The notes below the pieces were generated by a model. That model made no database searches, was not told the DNA's origin, and was given only the letters and a program-made list of their open reading frames with translations. The position numbers were made by a program, and so were the translations under genes. From contig CP143429.1 of the NCBI GenBank assembly GCA_039636775.1, positions 1,364,001-1,428,000 of the forward strand: a stretch of 64,000 bases of DNA, in the 5' to 3' direction. The stretch is from Micrococcaceae bacterium Sec5.8 (GTDB taxonomy: Bacteria; Actinomycetota; Actinomycetes; Actinomycetales; Micrococcaceae). Positions 38,797 through 46,838 of this stretch are shown here, in pieces (positions within the stretch are counted from its first letter, which is position 1; each line of letters opens with the position of its first letter).

Positions 38797-39562
38797 GGCC
38801 CGGCAGCGTCAACCGCTCCAGGCTCCCTCGCCGGCACCGGCCCGGGTGCCGGCCCGCTGGACCATGGCCTGGAGCCGGCCCGTCGGCTGGCTCCTGGACC
38901 ATGTCCTCTACCGGACCGCGGTCACCGGGCGGTCGAATGTGCCGGCGACGGGCCCGGTGATCTTCGCCGGCAACCACATCAGCTTTCTGGACGGACCGGT
39001 GATGTTCGGGGCGTCCCCGCGAGCCATGCACATCCTGGTCAAGAAGGAAATGTTCGCTGGCTTCCTGGGCCGGGTGCTGCAGGCCTCCGGCCAGCTGGCC
39101 GTGGACCGCGCCGGCGGCCGGGCCGCCCTGCTTACGGCCAAGAGCGTGCTCGACGCCGGACGGTGCGTTGGCATTCTCCCCGAAGGCACCCGGGGGAGCG
39201 GAGAAGCCGCCGCCATCAACAATGGCGTCGCCTGGCTCGCCCTGAACTCCGGGGCGACCGTGGTCCCCGTGGCCATTCTCGGTACCCGAACCGGCGGCGA
39301 ACACCTCGACGCCGTGCCGCGGTTCCGCCGCCGGCTGCATGTCAGCTTCGGCGGTGCCCTCAATGTCAGCCGCAGGCCCGGCGAGACGGGCCGTGTTTCA
39401 ATGGACAGGGCCGGAACTGAGATCCGGGCCGCGCTGGCACACCACGTCCAGGATTCGATCCACAAAACCGGGCAGCCTTTGCCCGACGCGGATTCCCCGC
39501 AAGAACGTCATGAAGCAGTAGCCGGGACGCCGGCAGATCACCCCATAAGGAAAGTGCAATGA
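38789..39562 (+). CDS. 1-acyl-sn-glycerol-3-phosphate acyltransferase family protein
   Basis: The protein has 257 residues with PlsC-family motif I NHISFLD (H-x4-D) and motif III EGTRGSG. Motif II-like [11 protein letters not shown] is also present. It would acylate lysophosphatidate at the membrane in phospholipid synthesis. GTG 38789 overlaps cmk by 8 bases; ATG 38863 is an alternative that removes a basic, Pro-rich tail. The ATGA overlap with der links it to the cmk-der operon. A second PlsC-like protein occurs at 55786. Confidence 0.85.
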   Translation: MTEARQRQPLQAPSPAPARVPARWTMAWSRPVGWLLDHVLYRTAVTGRSNVPATGPVIFAGNHISFLDGPVMFGASPRAMHILVKKEMFAGFLGRVLQASGQLAVDRAGGRAALLTAKSVLDAGRCVGILPEGTRGSGEAAAINNGVAWLALNSGATVVPVAILGTRTGGEHLDAVPRFRRRLHVSFGGALNVSRRPGETGRVSMDRAGTEIRAALAHHVQDSIHKTGQPLPDADSPQERHEAVAGTPADHPIRKVQ

Positions 39563-41109
39563 GCGATACGACTCAAAACTCCGGCCCGTCTGGCGCCGGC
39601 GAAGACGAATACACGCCCACCGGCACGGACCAGGTGGCCGAGAACCTCGCCGCCCTGGACGATGAGGAAGCTGAGCTCCGCGCGGCCTCCCTTCGGGCCG
39701 GCCTGGACGATTACGAACTCGATGATGAGGATGCCGCCCTCCTCAGTGGCGAGTACGACGACGAAGACTTCGACGGCCCGGTCAAACTGGACCCGGTCCT
39801 GGCCATCATTGGCCGCCCCAACGTGGGCAAGTCCACCCTGGTGAACCGTATCCTCGGCCGCCGCGAAGCCGTGGTCGAAGACACCCCCGGCGTTACACGC
39901 GACCGTGTCATGTACTCGGCCACCTGGAACGGGCGGAACTTCACGGTCGTCGACACCGGCGGCTGGGAGCACGACGCCCGTGGCATCCACGCCCGGGTCG
40001 CCGAACAGGCCGAGATGGCCGTGGAACTCGCGGACGCCGTGCTGTTCGTCGTCGACTCCGCCGTTGGCGCCACCGCCACTGACGAAGCCGTCGTGAAGAT
40101 GCTCCGCAAGTCCAAGAAACCGGTCATCATGGTGGCCAACAAGGTCGATGACTTCGCGCAGGAAGCCGACTCGGCACGGCTCTGGGGCCTCGGCTTCGGC
40201 GAACCGTACCCGGTCTCCGCACTGCACGGCCGGGGCGTTGCCGACCTCCTGGACCACGTCATGGACACCCTGCCCGAGTACTCCACCATCGAAGGCCTGG
40301 AGCGCTCCGGCGGTCCGCGCCGCATCGCCCTGATTGGGCGTCCGAACGTGGGTAAGTCCTCGCTGCTGAACAAGCTGGCCGGTTCCGAGCGGGTTGTTGT
40401 GGACAACACCGCAGGCACCACGCGCGACCCGGTCGATGAATTCATCGAACTCGGCGAGCGTACCTGGCGTTTCGTGGATACCGCCGGCATCCGCCGCCGC
40501 CAGCACATGGCTCAGGGCGCCGATTTCTACGCCTCGCTGCGGACGCAGAGCGCCCTCGAGAAGGCTGAGGTCGCCGTCGTGCTTCTCGCGGTGGATGAAG
40601 TGCTCAGCGAGCAGGACGTCCGGATCCTGCAGCTGGCCATCGAATCCGGCCGTGCCCTGGTCCTGGCGTTCAACAAGTGGGACCTGCTGGACGATGAACG
40701 GCGCAGCTACCTCGAGCGTGAGATCGAACAGGACCTCGCCCACGTGGCGTGGGCTCCGAGGGTTAACATCTCGGCGAAAACAGGCTGGCACAAGGACCGG
40801 CTCGTTCCCGCCTTGGACACCGCGCTGGAAAGCTGGGACAAGCGCATTGCCACCGGCCGGCTCAACGCCTTCCTCGGCGAACTGGTGGCCGCACACCCCC
40901 ACCCGGTCCGCGGTGGAAAGCAGCCCCGCATCCTCTTCGGCACGCAGGCATCGAGCCGTCCGCCGAAGTTCGTACTCTTCACCACCGGGTTCCTGGACCC
41001 GGGCTACCGACGCTTCATCACCCGACGGCTCCGCGAAACCTTCGGGTTCGAGGGCACGCCGATCGAGGTCAACATGCGCGTGCGTGAAAAGCGCGGCAAG
41101 AAGCGGTAA
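39559..41109 (+). CDS. der: GTPase Der (EngA), ribosome assembly
   Basis: The 516-residue protein has tandem G domains: G1 GRPNVGKS at residues 85-92 and again at 260-267, with DTGGW and DTAGIRRR switch II motifs and NKVDD and NKWD G4 motifs. A C-terminal KH-like domain ends in REKRGKKR. Der acts in 50S maturation. Residues 1-75 form an acidic extension ([19 protein letters not shown]) found in actinobacterial Der. It is the final gene of the parA-scpAB-rluB-tyrA-cmk-plsC-der run. Confidence 0.95.
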   Translation: MSDTTQNSGPSGAGEDEYTPTGTDQVAENLAALDDEEAELRAASLRAGLDDYELDDEDAALLSGEYDDEDFDGPVKLDPVLAIIGRPNVGKSTLVNRILGRREAVVEDTPGVTRDRVMYSATWNGRNFTVVDTGGWEHDARGIHARVAEQAEMAVELADAVLFVVDSAVGATATDEAVVKMLRKSKKPVIMVANKVDDFAQEADSARLWGLGFGEPYPVSALHGRGVADLLDHVMDTLPEYSTIEGLERSGGPRRIALIGRPNVGKSSLLNKLAGSERVVVDNTAGTTRDPVDEFIELGERTWRFVDTAGIRRRQHMAQGADFYASLRTQSALEKAEVAVVLLAVDEVLSEQDVRILQLAIESGRALVLAFNKWDLLDDERRSYLEREIEQDLAHVAWAPRVNISAKTGWHKDRLVPALDTALESWDKRIATGRLNAFLGELVAAHPHPVRGGKQPRILFGTQASSRPPKFVLFTTGFLDPGYRRFITRRLRETFGFEGTPIEVNMRVREKRGKKR

Positions 41110-41262
41110 TTCCGGCACGCCTTGCCCGTGAGAGGGTGAGAGTGTTCCGGGCACCCTCCGGAATCGTGTAAGCTTTTGGAGGTGGTTCGGCCGGACTGCT
41201 CAGATGACATTACTTGACACACTCAAGGACATGACATTGCGAGCGGAGAACGGCGGAACCAA

Positions 41263-41339
<77 letters not shown>

Positions 41340-41347
41340 ACAGAAAG

Positions 41348-41385
41348 AACCCCGCCATTCCTGATGAGGGAATGGCGGGGTTTTT
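41348..41385 (+). terminator. Terminator after tRNA-Pro
   Basis: AACCCCGCCATTCC (41348-41361) pairs perfectly with GGAATGGCGGGGTT (41369-41382), and TTT follows. It may also serve the convergent glycosylase gene from the other side. Confidence 0.9.
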
Positions 41386-41432
41386 CTGTTGTCAGGAGCG
41401 GCCGGGACGGTGCGCCCACTTCCGACGGACGC

Positions 41433-42302
41433 TTACTTCAAAAAGCGGGACGTCCGCCGGTCGGCCAGTATTTTCCCGTGCGTCTGGCAGTGCGGGCAGT
41501 ATTGCAGGGCCGTGTCCGCGAAGGAGACCTCGCGGACGGTGTCCCCGCAAACAGGGCAAGCCTCGCCTGTCCTGCCATGGACCCGCATGTTGCTTCGCTT
41601 CGTGTCCTTGAGTTCCGTGGGGGGCTTGCCGCCCGCTTCCTGCAGAGCCGTTCCAAGAATGCCGTGGATGGCGTCATACAGCCGTTGCACAGCCTCCCCG
41701 TCGAGTGACTTGGCGAGGGCGAAGGGAGAAATGCGCGCAGCGTGCAGAATTTCGTCGCTATAGGCATTACCGATGCCGGCTATCACGCTCTGGCTGCGCA
41801 GGACGCCCTTGATTTGCTGTGAACTGGCCGCCAGGATCCCGGCCAGGGCGCCGACGTCGAACCCGGGACTGAACGGATCCGGCCCCAACGCTGCAATTCC
41901 GGGGACCTCGCCCGGGTCCCGGACCACGTAGATGGCCAAACCCTTCTTTGTGCCGGCCTCGGTCAGGTCCAGGCCCAGCGGACCGGAACCGCCGGAGAAC
42001 AGCAGCCGCGCAGCAATGTGCCCTTTACCCATTTTCAGGGGCGTGTCGTTGGGTGTGCTGGTGAAGCGGACCCAGCCCGCCCTCGCCAAATGGAAGACAA
42101 AATGCAGCCCGTCCGTGTCGAGGCTGACAAACTTGCCGAACCGCCGTACCCCCGTCACGGTCCGGCCCGCAAGTCCGGTGAAGGGGGGATCCGCCGTCTT
42201 GAGCACCGCGAAGGAGGCGATTTGGACGTTCGTAACCGCCGCGCCGAGCAGCTGGCCGGCTAAAAAGTCCGTCAGGGCTGCGACTTCGGGAAGCTCAGGC
42301 AT
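41433..42302 (-). CDS. Fpg/Nei family DNA glycosylase with atypical zinc finger
   Basis: The protein has 289 residues. The N-terminal PELPEV supplies catalytic Pro2 and Glu3; the beta-lysine of Fpg is in place (Lys57 in RRFGKFVSLD). The helix-two-turn-helix segment GIGNAYSDEILHAA and a CPVC...CPHC zinc finger near residues 248-272 are present. The Arg-containing GRG/GRST strand usual just before the second Cys pair is replaced by FADTAL, so the lesion-binding Arg is missing at that place. It probably removes oxidised bases but may differ in specificity from MutM. It is divergent from gcvH. Confidence 0.82.
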   Translation of the reverse strand: MPELPEVAALTDFLAGQLLGAAVTNVQIASFAVLKTADPPFTGLAGRTVTGVRRFGKFVSLDTDGLHFVFHLARAGWVRFTSTPNDTPLKMGKGHIAARLLFSGGSGPLGLDLTEAGTKKGLAIYVVRDPGEVPGIAALGPDPFSPGFDVGALAGILAASSQQIKGVLRSQSVIAGIGNAYSDEILHAARISPFALAKSLDGEAVQRLYDAIHGILGTALQEAGGKPPTELKDTKRSNMRVHGRTGEACPVCGDTVREVSFADTALQYCPHCQTHGKILADRRTSRFLK

Positions 42303-42351
42303 GGCTAGCCGGTACCGGCTTGTTCCGTCATGGCCCCATCATGTCAGAGAC

Positions 42352-42381
42352 CTGACCGGGCCGGACGGATATGCCTATACT
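42352..42381 (+). promoter_or_regulatory. Promoter for gcvH (CTGACC-18-TATACT)
   Basis: CTGACC (42352-42357), an 18-base spacer and TATACT (42376-42381) form a good sigma-70-type promoter 66 bases before the gcvH ATG. No glycine riboswitch was recognised in the leader. Confidence 0.6.
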
Positions 42382-42446
42382 TTCAGCGGCGGAGAGTTCA
42401 CGTGACCGCCGTCGCAATTGGTGATTGACCCGATGAAAGGCCCATC

Positions 42447-42833
42447 ATGAGCATCATTCCCGAAGAGCTGTCCTACACCGCGGAGCACGAGTGGGTGTCC
42501 TCCCCGGACGCCGACGGCGTGGTGCGCGTGGGCATCACCGACTTTGCCCAGGATGCCCTGGGCGACGTCGTCTATGCACAGATGCCCGAGCCCGGCACGA
42601 CGGTCAAGGCAAATGACGTCATCGGTGAGGTCGAATCCACCAAGAGTGTCAGTGACATCTACGCGCCGGTGTCCGGTGAAGTCGTGACCCGCAACGAATC
42701 CCTGGACACCGATTCGGCCCTCATCAATTCCGATCCCTACGGCGAAGGCTGGCTCATGGAAATCAAGCTGGCGGAAGCCGACGCGATCGAGTCGCTCCTC
42801 AGTGCATCGGAGTACGAACAACAGGTAGGCTAA
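42447..42833 (+). CDS. gcvH: Glycine cleavage system H protein
   Basis: The 128-residue lipoyl carrier shuttles the aminomethyl group between P and T proteins. The lipoylation Lys66 is in VESTKSVSDIYAPVSGEV, and the N-terminal YTAEHEWV and the C-terminal YGEGWLMEIKL are conserved. The other glycine cleavage genes are not in the window. It is the first gene of the gcvH-garA-ftsR-DUF151-merR cluster, an arrangement shared with mycobacteria. Confidence 0.95.
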   Translation: MSIIPEELSYTAEHEWVSSPDADGVVRVGITDFAQDALGDVVYAQMPEPGTTVKANDVIGEVESTKSVSDIYAPVSGEVVTRNESLDTDSALINSDPYGEGWLMEIKLAEADAIESLLSASEYEQQVG

Positions 42834-42850
42834 TGCAAAGCCTCTTTAGG

Positions 42851-42936
42851 CCGGGGTCGTTGGGACCGGTGCTGGGAAACCAGCCCCGCAACGCCCCGGA
42901 GAAGGGCTGATTCCGGATTGGCACGGCTTTTCCGGA
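42851..42936 (+). ncRNA. Structured RNA element of unknown class between gcvH and garA
   Basis: CCGGGG (42851-42856) pairs with CCCCGG (42894-42899) and, after a one-base bulge, CGTTG (42858-42862) with CAACG (42889-42893), giving an 11-bp outer stem. Inside it, GG-GCTGG (42868-42875, one bulged T) pairs with CCAGCCC (42880-42886) around a GAAA tetraloop. A further TCCGGA/TCCGGA pair (42912-42917 with 42931-42936) follows. It sits 50 bases before the garA start. No T run follows, so it is not an ordinary terminator. It could be a riboswitch-like or attenuating element; I cannot assign it to a known family. Confidence 0.5.
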
Positions 42937-42985
42937 CGGCATGCGTTGTTTGCAGGCGGGACACCTGCAGCGAATGGAGGAATCA

Positions 42986-43462
42986 ATGTTTGGGCACGAA
43001 CGGGACAACACCGGTGACGGCTATGGCGCGGGTGGAGTGAAGGCTTCGGAGACCACATCGATCAACCTCACCCCGATCCGCGAGGAACCCAGCATCGCCC
43101 CGAAGCTGGCCGCCGAAGAGCGGGCCGCTGTTGAGGCGTTGCCGTTCGGCTCGGCCCTGCTGGTGGCGCACAGCGGCCCCAACGCGGGGGCGCGCTTCCT
43201 GCTTGATACGGACGTTACGACGGCGGGCCGGCACCCGGACGCCGATATCTTCCTCGATGACGTGACGGTCTCACGCCGGCACGTGGAATTCCGACGCACA
43301 GCGCGCAGCTTCGAGGTGGTGGACACCGGAAGCTTGAACGGTACCTACGTCAACAACGACCGCGTCGACAGCGTTGAACTGAGGTCCGGTAACGAGGTCC
43401 AGATCGGTAAGTTCCGCCTCACCTTCTACCTGAGCCCTGCCCGCGCAGCAGGCAACGTCTGA
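42986..43462 (+). CDS. garA: FHA-domain regulator GarA/OdhI homologue
   Basis: The protein has 158 residues. ETTS at residues 22-25 matches the phosphorylation motif by which Ser/Thr kinases (PknB and PknG types) switch GarA and OdhI. The FHA domain spans about 65-150 with GRHPDADIFL, VSRRHVEF and SLNGTYVNNDRV. Unphosphorylated GarA binds and inhibits 2-oxoglutarate dehydrogenase and glutamate dehydrogenase; phosphorylation makes the FHA domain bind its own tail and releases them. ATG 42986 has GGAGG at 42976-42980, six bases upstream. Its position between gcvH and a MerR regulator matches Rv1827. Confidence 0.92.
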   Translation: MFGHERDNTGDGYGAGGVKASETTSINLTPIREEPSIAPKLAAEERAAVEALPFGSALLVAHSGPNAGARFLLDTDVTTAGRHPDADIFLDDVTVSRRHVEFRRTARSFEVVDTGSLNGTYVNNDRVDSVELRSGNEVQIGKFRLTFYLSPARAAGNV

Positions 43463-43479
43463 TTCCGGGGTAGCTGCCT

Positions 43480-44202
43480 GTGGGCATGGCACAAGCGGAA
43501 CGGCGCGGACCCCAGATCCTGAACATCGGGGAAGTCCTGGCTCAATTGAGCGACGACTTCCCCACCATGACGGCGTCCAAAATCCGGTTTCTGGAAGAAA
43601 AAGGACTCATTAACCCGCAGCGGACCCCTGCGGGGTACCGGCAGTACGCCGAAAGCGACGTCGAACGGCTGCGTTTCGTTCTTGCCCTCCAGCGGGATCA
43701 ATACCTGCCGCTGAAGGTCATCAAGGACTACCTTGACGCGATCGATCGCGGGGAACGCCCCGACAACCTGCCACCGGGCGTCACGGTGTCGCCGCGGATT
43801 GTCTCGGCGGAGCTGGCGTCGGAACTGCAGAACCGGGTCCGCCGGCTCAGCGAGGAGCAGCTGCGGGCCGAGTCGGGCGCCAGCGTCCCCTTGCTGGAAT
43901 CCCTCCTGAGCTTTGGCCTGATCGGGCACGTCAACGGAAAATTCGATGAACACGCCCTTCAGGTGGCGCGCGCCTGCGTCCAGTTGGAGGGCCACGGCCT
44001 GGAACCGAGGCACCTGCGGCCGTTCCAGGCTGCCGCCGAACGCGAGTTTGGCCTCGTGGAGCGGGCCGTGTCCACCCTGAGCTCCCGCAAGGATGCCGCC
44101 TCCCACGCCCGGGCCGCGGAAGCCGCCCGGGAGATCAGTGAGCTGTGCCTGACGCTGCACCGGGCACTGGTCCAGGACCGCATCTCACGAATGGACATCT
44201 GA
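43480..44202 (+). CDS. ftsR: MerR-family regulator FtsR (Rv1828 type)
   Basis: The protein has 240 residues. The N-terminal MerR winged helix is ILNIGEVLAQLSDDFPTMTASKIRFLEEKGL with NPQRTPAGYRQYAESDVERL; a C-terminal helical dimerisation region completes it. The Rv1828/FtsR family regulates ftsZ and growth in corynebacteria and mycobacteria. GTG 43480 or ATG 43486 could start it; GGGG at 43467-43470 suits either. The next gene begins within its stop codon (TGATG). Confidence 0.87.
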   Translation: MGMAQAERRGPQILNIGEVLAQLSDDFPTMTASKIRFLEEKGLINPQRTPAGYRQYAESDVERLRFVLALQRDQYLPLKVIKDYLDAIDRGERPDNLPPGVTVSPRIVSAELASELQNRVRRLSEEQLRAESGASVPLLESLLSFGLIGHVNGKFDEHALQVARACVQLEGHGLEPRHLRPFQAAAEREFGLVERAVSTLSSRKDAASHARAAEAAREISELCLTLHRALVQDRISRMDI

Positions 44203-44705
44203 TGATTGAGGTGGAGATTGTTGGAGTGCGGATCGAGCTTCCCTCCAACCAGCCACTTGTTCTGCTCAAGGAGATCCACGGGGAACGGCACGTGCCGATC
44301 TGGATCGGCACCCCCGAAGCCAGTGCCATCGCCCTGGCCCAGCAGGGCGTGGTGCCGCCGCGCCCCATGACGCACGACCTCCTGGTGGACGTCGTGGAAA
44401 CACTCGGCCACACAATCGTCAGCGTCAACATTGTGGCGGTGGAAGACAACATCTTCTACGGGCAGCTCCAGTTCGAGAACGGGACCACCGTCAGCTCCCG
44501 CGCCTCCGACGCCCTGGCCCTGGCCCTGCGCGCCAAGTGCCGGATCTGGTGCGCGGACGCCGTGATGGAAGAAGCCGGTGTCCGGATCACCGAGCACGAC
44601 GAGGGTGAAGACACCAAGCAGGGTCCCGCCGTCGACGAAGAGGGCGAGTTGCGCCGCTTCCGTGAGTTCCTCGACGACGTGGAACCCGAAGATTTCGCGG
44701 GCTGA
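44202..44705 (+). CDS. Bifunctional nuclease family protein (DUF151)
   Basis: The protein has 167 residues. The DUF151 core is visible in LKEIHGERHVPIWIGTPEA, PRPMTHDLLVDVVETLG and SRASDALALALRAKC. The plant founder has DNase and RNase activity; the bacterial role is unclear. ATG 44202 overlaps the ftsR stop. An acidic C-terminal tail (EGELRRFREFLDDVEPEDF) is typical. The same order occurs at Rv1829. Confidence 0.88.
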   Translation: MIEVEIVGVRIELPSNQPLVLLKEIHGERHVPIWIGTPEASAIALAQQGVVPPRPMTHDLLVDVVETLGHTIVSVNIVAVEDNIFYGQLQFENGTTVSSRASDALALALRAKCRIWCADAVMEEAGVRITEHDEGEDTKQGPAVDEEGELRRFREFLDDVEPEDFAG

Positions 44706-44770
44706 GATTCCGCAAAGGTTAAAGTCGAGGATGAAAGTTTCGACACGCCCCGGCAATACCCCCAACGTCT

Positions 44771-44799
44771 TTGACCTTGGGCCCGCGCAGGCCTAACGT
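44771..44799 (+). promoter_or_regulatory. Promoter (TTGACC-17-TAACGT) for the second merR gene
   Basis: TTGACC (44771-44776) and TAACGT (44794-44799) are separated by exactly 17 bases. Initiation near 44806 would leave an unusually long leader of about 159 bases before GTG 44965. Confidence 0.7.
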
Positions 44800-44964
44800 C
44801 GGGAGTACAAGTTCCCATTGCACGCAACGCACCGCTGAGGTCACACTGGAAAGTGCAGCCCGCACGGAATTATACGGATGAATTTTATCGGACCGTGTGT
44901 TGTACAGGACAGATGTAACCGGTTGCCGCATTTTCCGCAGGGAGCCACGACAAGGAGGATCCAC

Positions 44965-45561
44965 GTGAGTCCTAAAGGCGAAGCGGGCGGGCTCACACAG
45001 CCCCCGGCAGCCGGTGTGGCTGTGCCTGCCAGCGGGGCCCAGGGCCTGCTGTTCACCGAGGATCTCCCTGTTCTGGACGAAGACGCCGGCTACCGCGGCC
45101 CTACCGCCTGCAAAGCCGCCGGAATTACCTACCGGCAACTGGACTACTGGGCCCGCACCGGACTCGTGGAACCCGCTGTCCGTGGGGCCGCCGGTTCAGG
45201 CTCCCAACGGCTGTACGGCTTCCGGGACATTCTGGTCCTCAAAGTCGTCAAGCGCCTGCTCGACACCGGCGTATCACTCCAGCAGATCCGCACTGCCGTG
45301 GAACATCTCCGGGAGCGCGGCGTCGAGGATCTCGCCCAAATCACCCTGATGAGCGACGGCGCGAGTGTCTACGAATGCACCTCCGCTGACGAAGTCATTG
45401 ACCTCGTCCAGGGCGGACAAGGAGTATTCGGCATCGCTGTCGGCCGCGTCTGGCGCGAGGTCGAAGGCAGCCTTGCTGCCCTTCCCAGCGAACACGCCAG
45501 CGATCAGTCTTTCCCCGACGACGAACTCAGCAAGCGCAGGGTCACCCGCAAAATCGGTTAA
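44965..45561 (+). CDS. MerR-family transcriptional regulator (Rv1830 type)
   Basis: The protein has 198 residues. The HTH is GYRGPTACKAAGITYRQLDYWARTGLVEP, followed by GSQRLYGFRDILVLKVVKRLLDTGVSLQQIRTAVEHLRE (the MerR wing and dimer helix; quoted here as a description of residues 65-125). GTG 44965 has a perfect AAGGAGG 5-7 bases upstream and is preferred to frames beginning at 44878. In mycobacteria the homologue influences cell division and drug recovery. It has its own promoter and ends before a strong terminator. Confidence 0.88.
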   Translation: MSPKGEAGGLTQPPAAGVAVPASGAQGLLFTEDLPVLDEDAGYRGPTACKAAGITYRQLDYWARTGLVEPAVRGAAGSGSQRLYGFRDILVLKVVKRLLDTGVSLQQIRTAVEHLRERGVEDLAQITLMSDGASVYECTSADEVIDLVQGGQGVFGIAVGRVWREVEGSLAALPSEHASDQSFPDDELSKRRVTRKIG

Positions 45562-45578
45562 CATCCCGCTGGCAAGAT

Positions 45579-45628
45579 AAAGGCCGGCTTCCCCGGGCAT
45601 CGGTAACAACCAGGGAAAGCCGGCCTTT
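45579..45628. terminator. Bidirectional terminator between merR and orphan parA
   Basis: AAAGGCCGGCTTCCC (45579-45593) pairs with GGGAAAGCCGGCCTTT (45613-45628) with one bulge. The A-rich and T-rich ends suit termination in both directions between convergent genes. Confidence 0.85.
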
Positions 45629-45651
45629 GCTGTGTGGCGGCCGCGGAGTTG

Positions 45652-46503
45652 CTAGCGGTTGGCGCGGTCCCGGACCGGCGCCGCAGGCACCCGCCCGTTC
45701 GCACCGAGCAGGTTGGCCAGCAGGGACCCGAACAGCACAGCGGCCTTCTTGGCGGACTCCCCGGGCCAGTGGTGGATGGCGTGCGCAGCGCCTTGGATCT
45801 GCTGCCAGTTGGCCTGCTCCGGAATGTGCGGGGTCAGCAGCAGCGGACCGAACATTGACTCCATCTCGGCGAGCCGGAAGGTGTGCTCCGCGGAGCTGGT
45901 CCGGACCCGGTTGGCGACGATGCCGGCGGAGGAGAGCCTGGGAGCGAACTCCTGTTTGAACAGCTGGATAGCCCGCATGGTGCGTTCCGTGCCCGCGACC
46001 GAGAAGAGCGCCGGTTCAGCGACGAGGGCCACCTTGTCGCTGGCGGACCACGCCATTCTGGTGAGTCCGTTCAAAGACGGCGGGCAGTCCACGAGGACCA
46101 GATCATAGGTGCCCGCGCCGGCCAGGACTGACGAGAGCCGGCGGAGGTCGCGGCGGCCGAGGTCGGGCCGGTCGTAGATGCCCGTATAGGCCGACCCGAC
46201 GGCAACATCCAGGACAGGTGCCTGGCTGCCGGCGGACGCGCCGCCAATGGCGGCCTCGCGGTCCACCCAGCCACTGGCTACGACGTTCTCGGCCAGGCGG
46301 GTCCGCCGCGGAGACTTGAGCATCCGGCCAATGTCCAGCTGGGCTCCCGGCCGAACGCCGAGGGCTGTACTCGCATCGGCGTGGGGGTCAAGGTCGACGA
46401 CGAGGGTGCGGATACCGGCGGACAGGGCCGCGGATGCCAGCCCAGTGGTCACGGAGGTCTTGCCGACGCCGCCTTTGAGGCTGCTGATGCTAACGACTTG
46501 CAC
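45652..46503 (-). CDS. Orphan ParA/MinD-family ATPase
   Basis: The protein has 283 residues. Deviant Walker A KGGVGKT follows MQVVSISSL at residues 10-16, with DLDPHADASTALG and DCPPSLNGLT. There is no ParB-like gene beside it. GTG 46503 starts at the conserved N terminus; an in-frame TTG at 46515 would add four residues. ParA-type proteins of this group act in positioning or segregation of cargo; the specific cargo is not evident. It converges on merR and is divergent from pyc. Confidence 0.82.
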   Translation of the reverse strand: MQVVSISSLKGGVGKTSVTTGLASAALSAGIRTLVVDLDPHADASTALGVRPGAQLDIGRMLKSPRRTRLAENVVASGWVDREAAIGGASAGSQAPVLDVAVGSAYTGIYDRPDLGRRDLRRLSSVLAGAGTYDLVLVDCPPSLNGLTRMAWSASDKVALVAEPALFSVAGTERTMRAIQLFKQEFAPRLSSAGIVANRVRTSSAEHTFRLAEMESMFGPLLLTPHIPEQANWQQIQGAAHAIHHWPGESAKKAAVLFGSLLANLLGANGRVPAAPVRDRANR

Positions 46504-46838
46504 TTGAGAAACCAATACCTAACGCCGGTTACCGGGACGGGTTGTGCCTGCTCCGGCATTCTTTCGGAGCCCGGGCGCGCATGCGCCACCCACCTGTTCA
46601 TCATAGGGTGCGGGCCGCCTAAGACTGGTTCATCGGGTCCCCGGGGCGGCAGATCGCGGATATGCTGCACTCGGGGCCTGCACGCACCCCAGGTGCTGCC
46701 GCCGTCGGCAGCACCTGCCTAATCCGGCGAACGTGACGCGCACCGCTGTGACAGTCGCCACAATGATTTGTATTTCCCAGTACCGTTCTTAGACACTGTG
46801 ACCAACTACTGACACACCCGCGATGATGCAGGAGAAGC
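46504..46838. other. Divergent promoter region between orphan parA and pyc
   Basis: This 335-base gap has no gene. It contains a perfect hairpin of AGGTGCTGCC (46691-46700) with GGCAGCACCT (46707-46716) and a candidate pyc promoter, TTGTAT (46768-46773), a 16-base spacer and TAGACA (46790-46795). AGGAG at 46830-46834 is the pyc ribosome site. Confidence 0.5.

Noticed and set aside
42382..42446. Glycine riboswitch before gcvH
   Set aside because: The leader from the TATACT promoter is only about 60 bases, too short for the aptamer, and no conserved core is visible.
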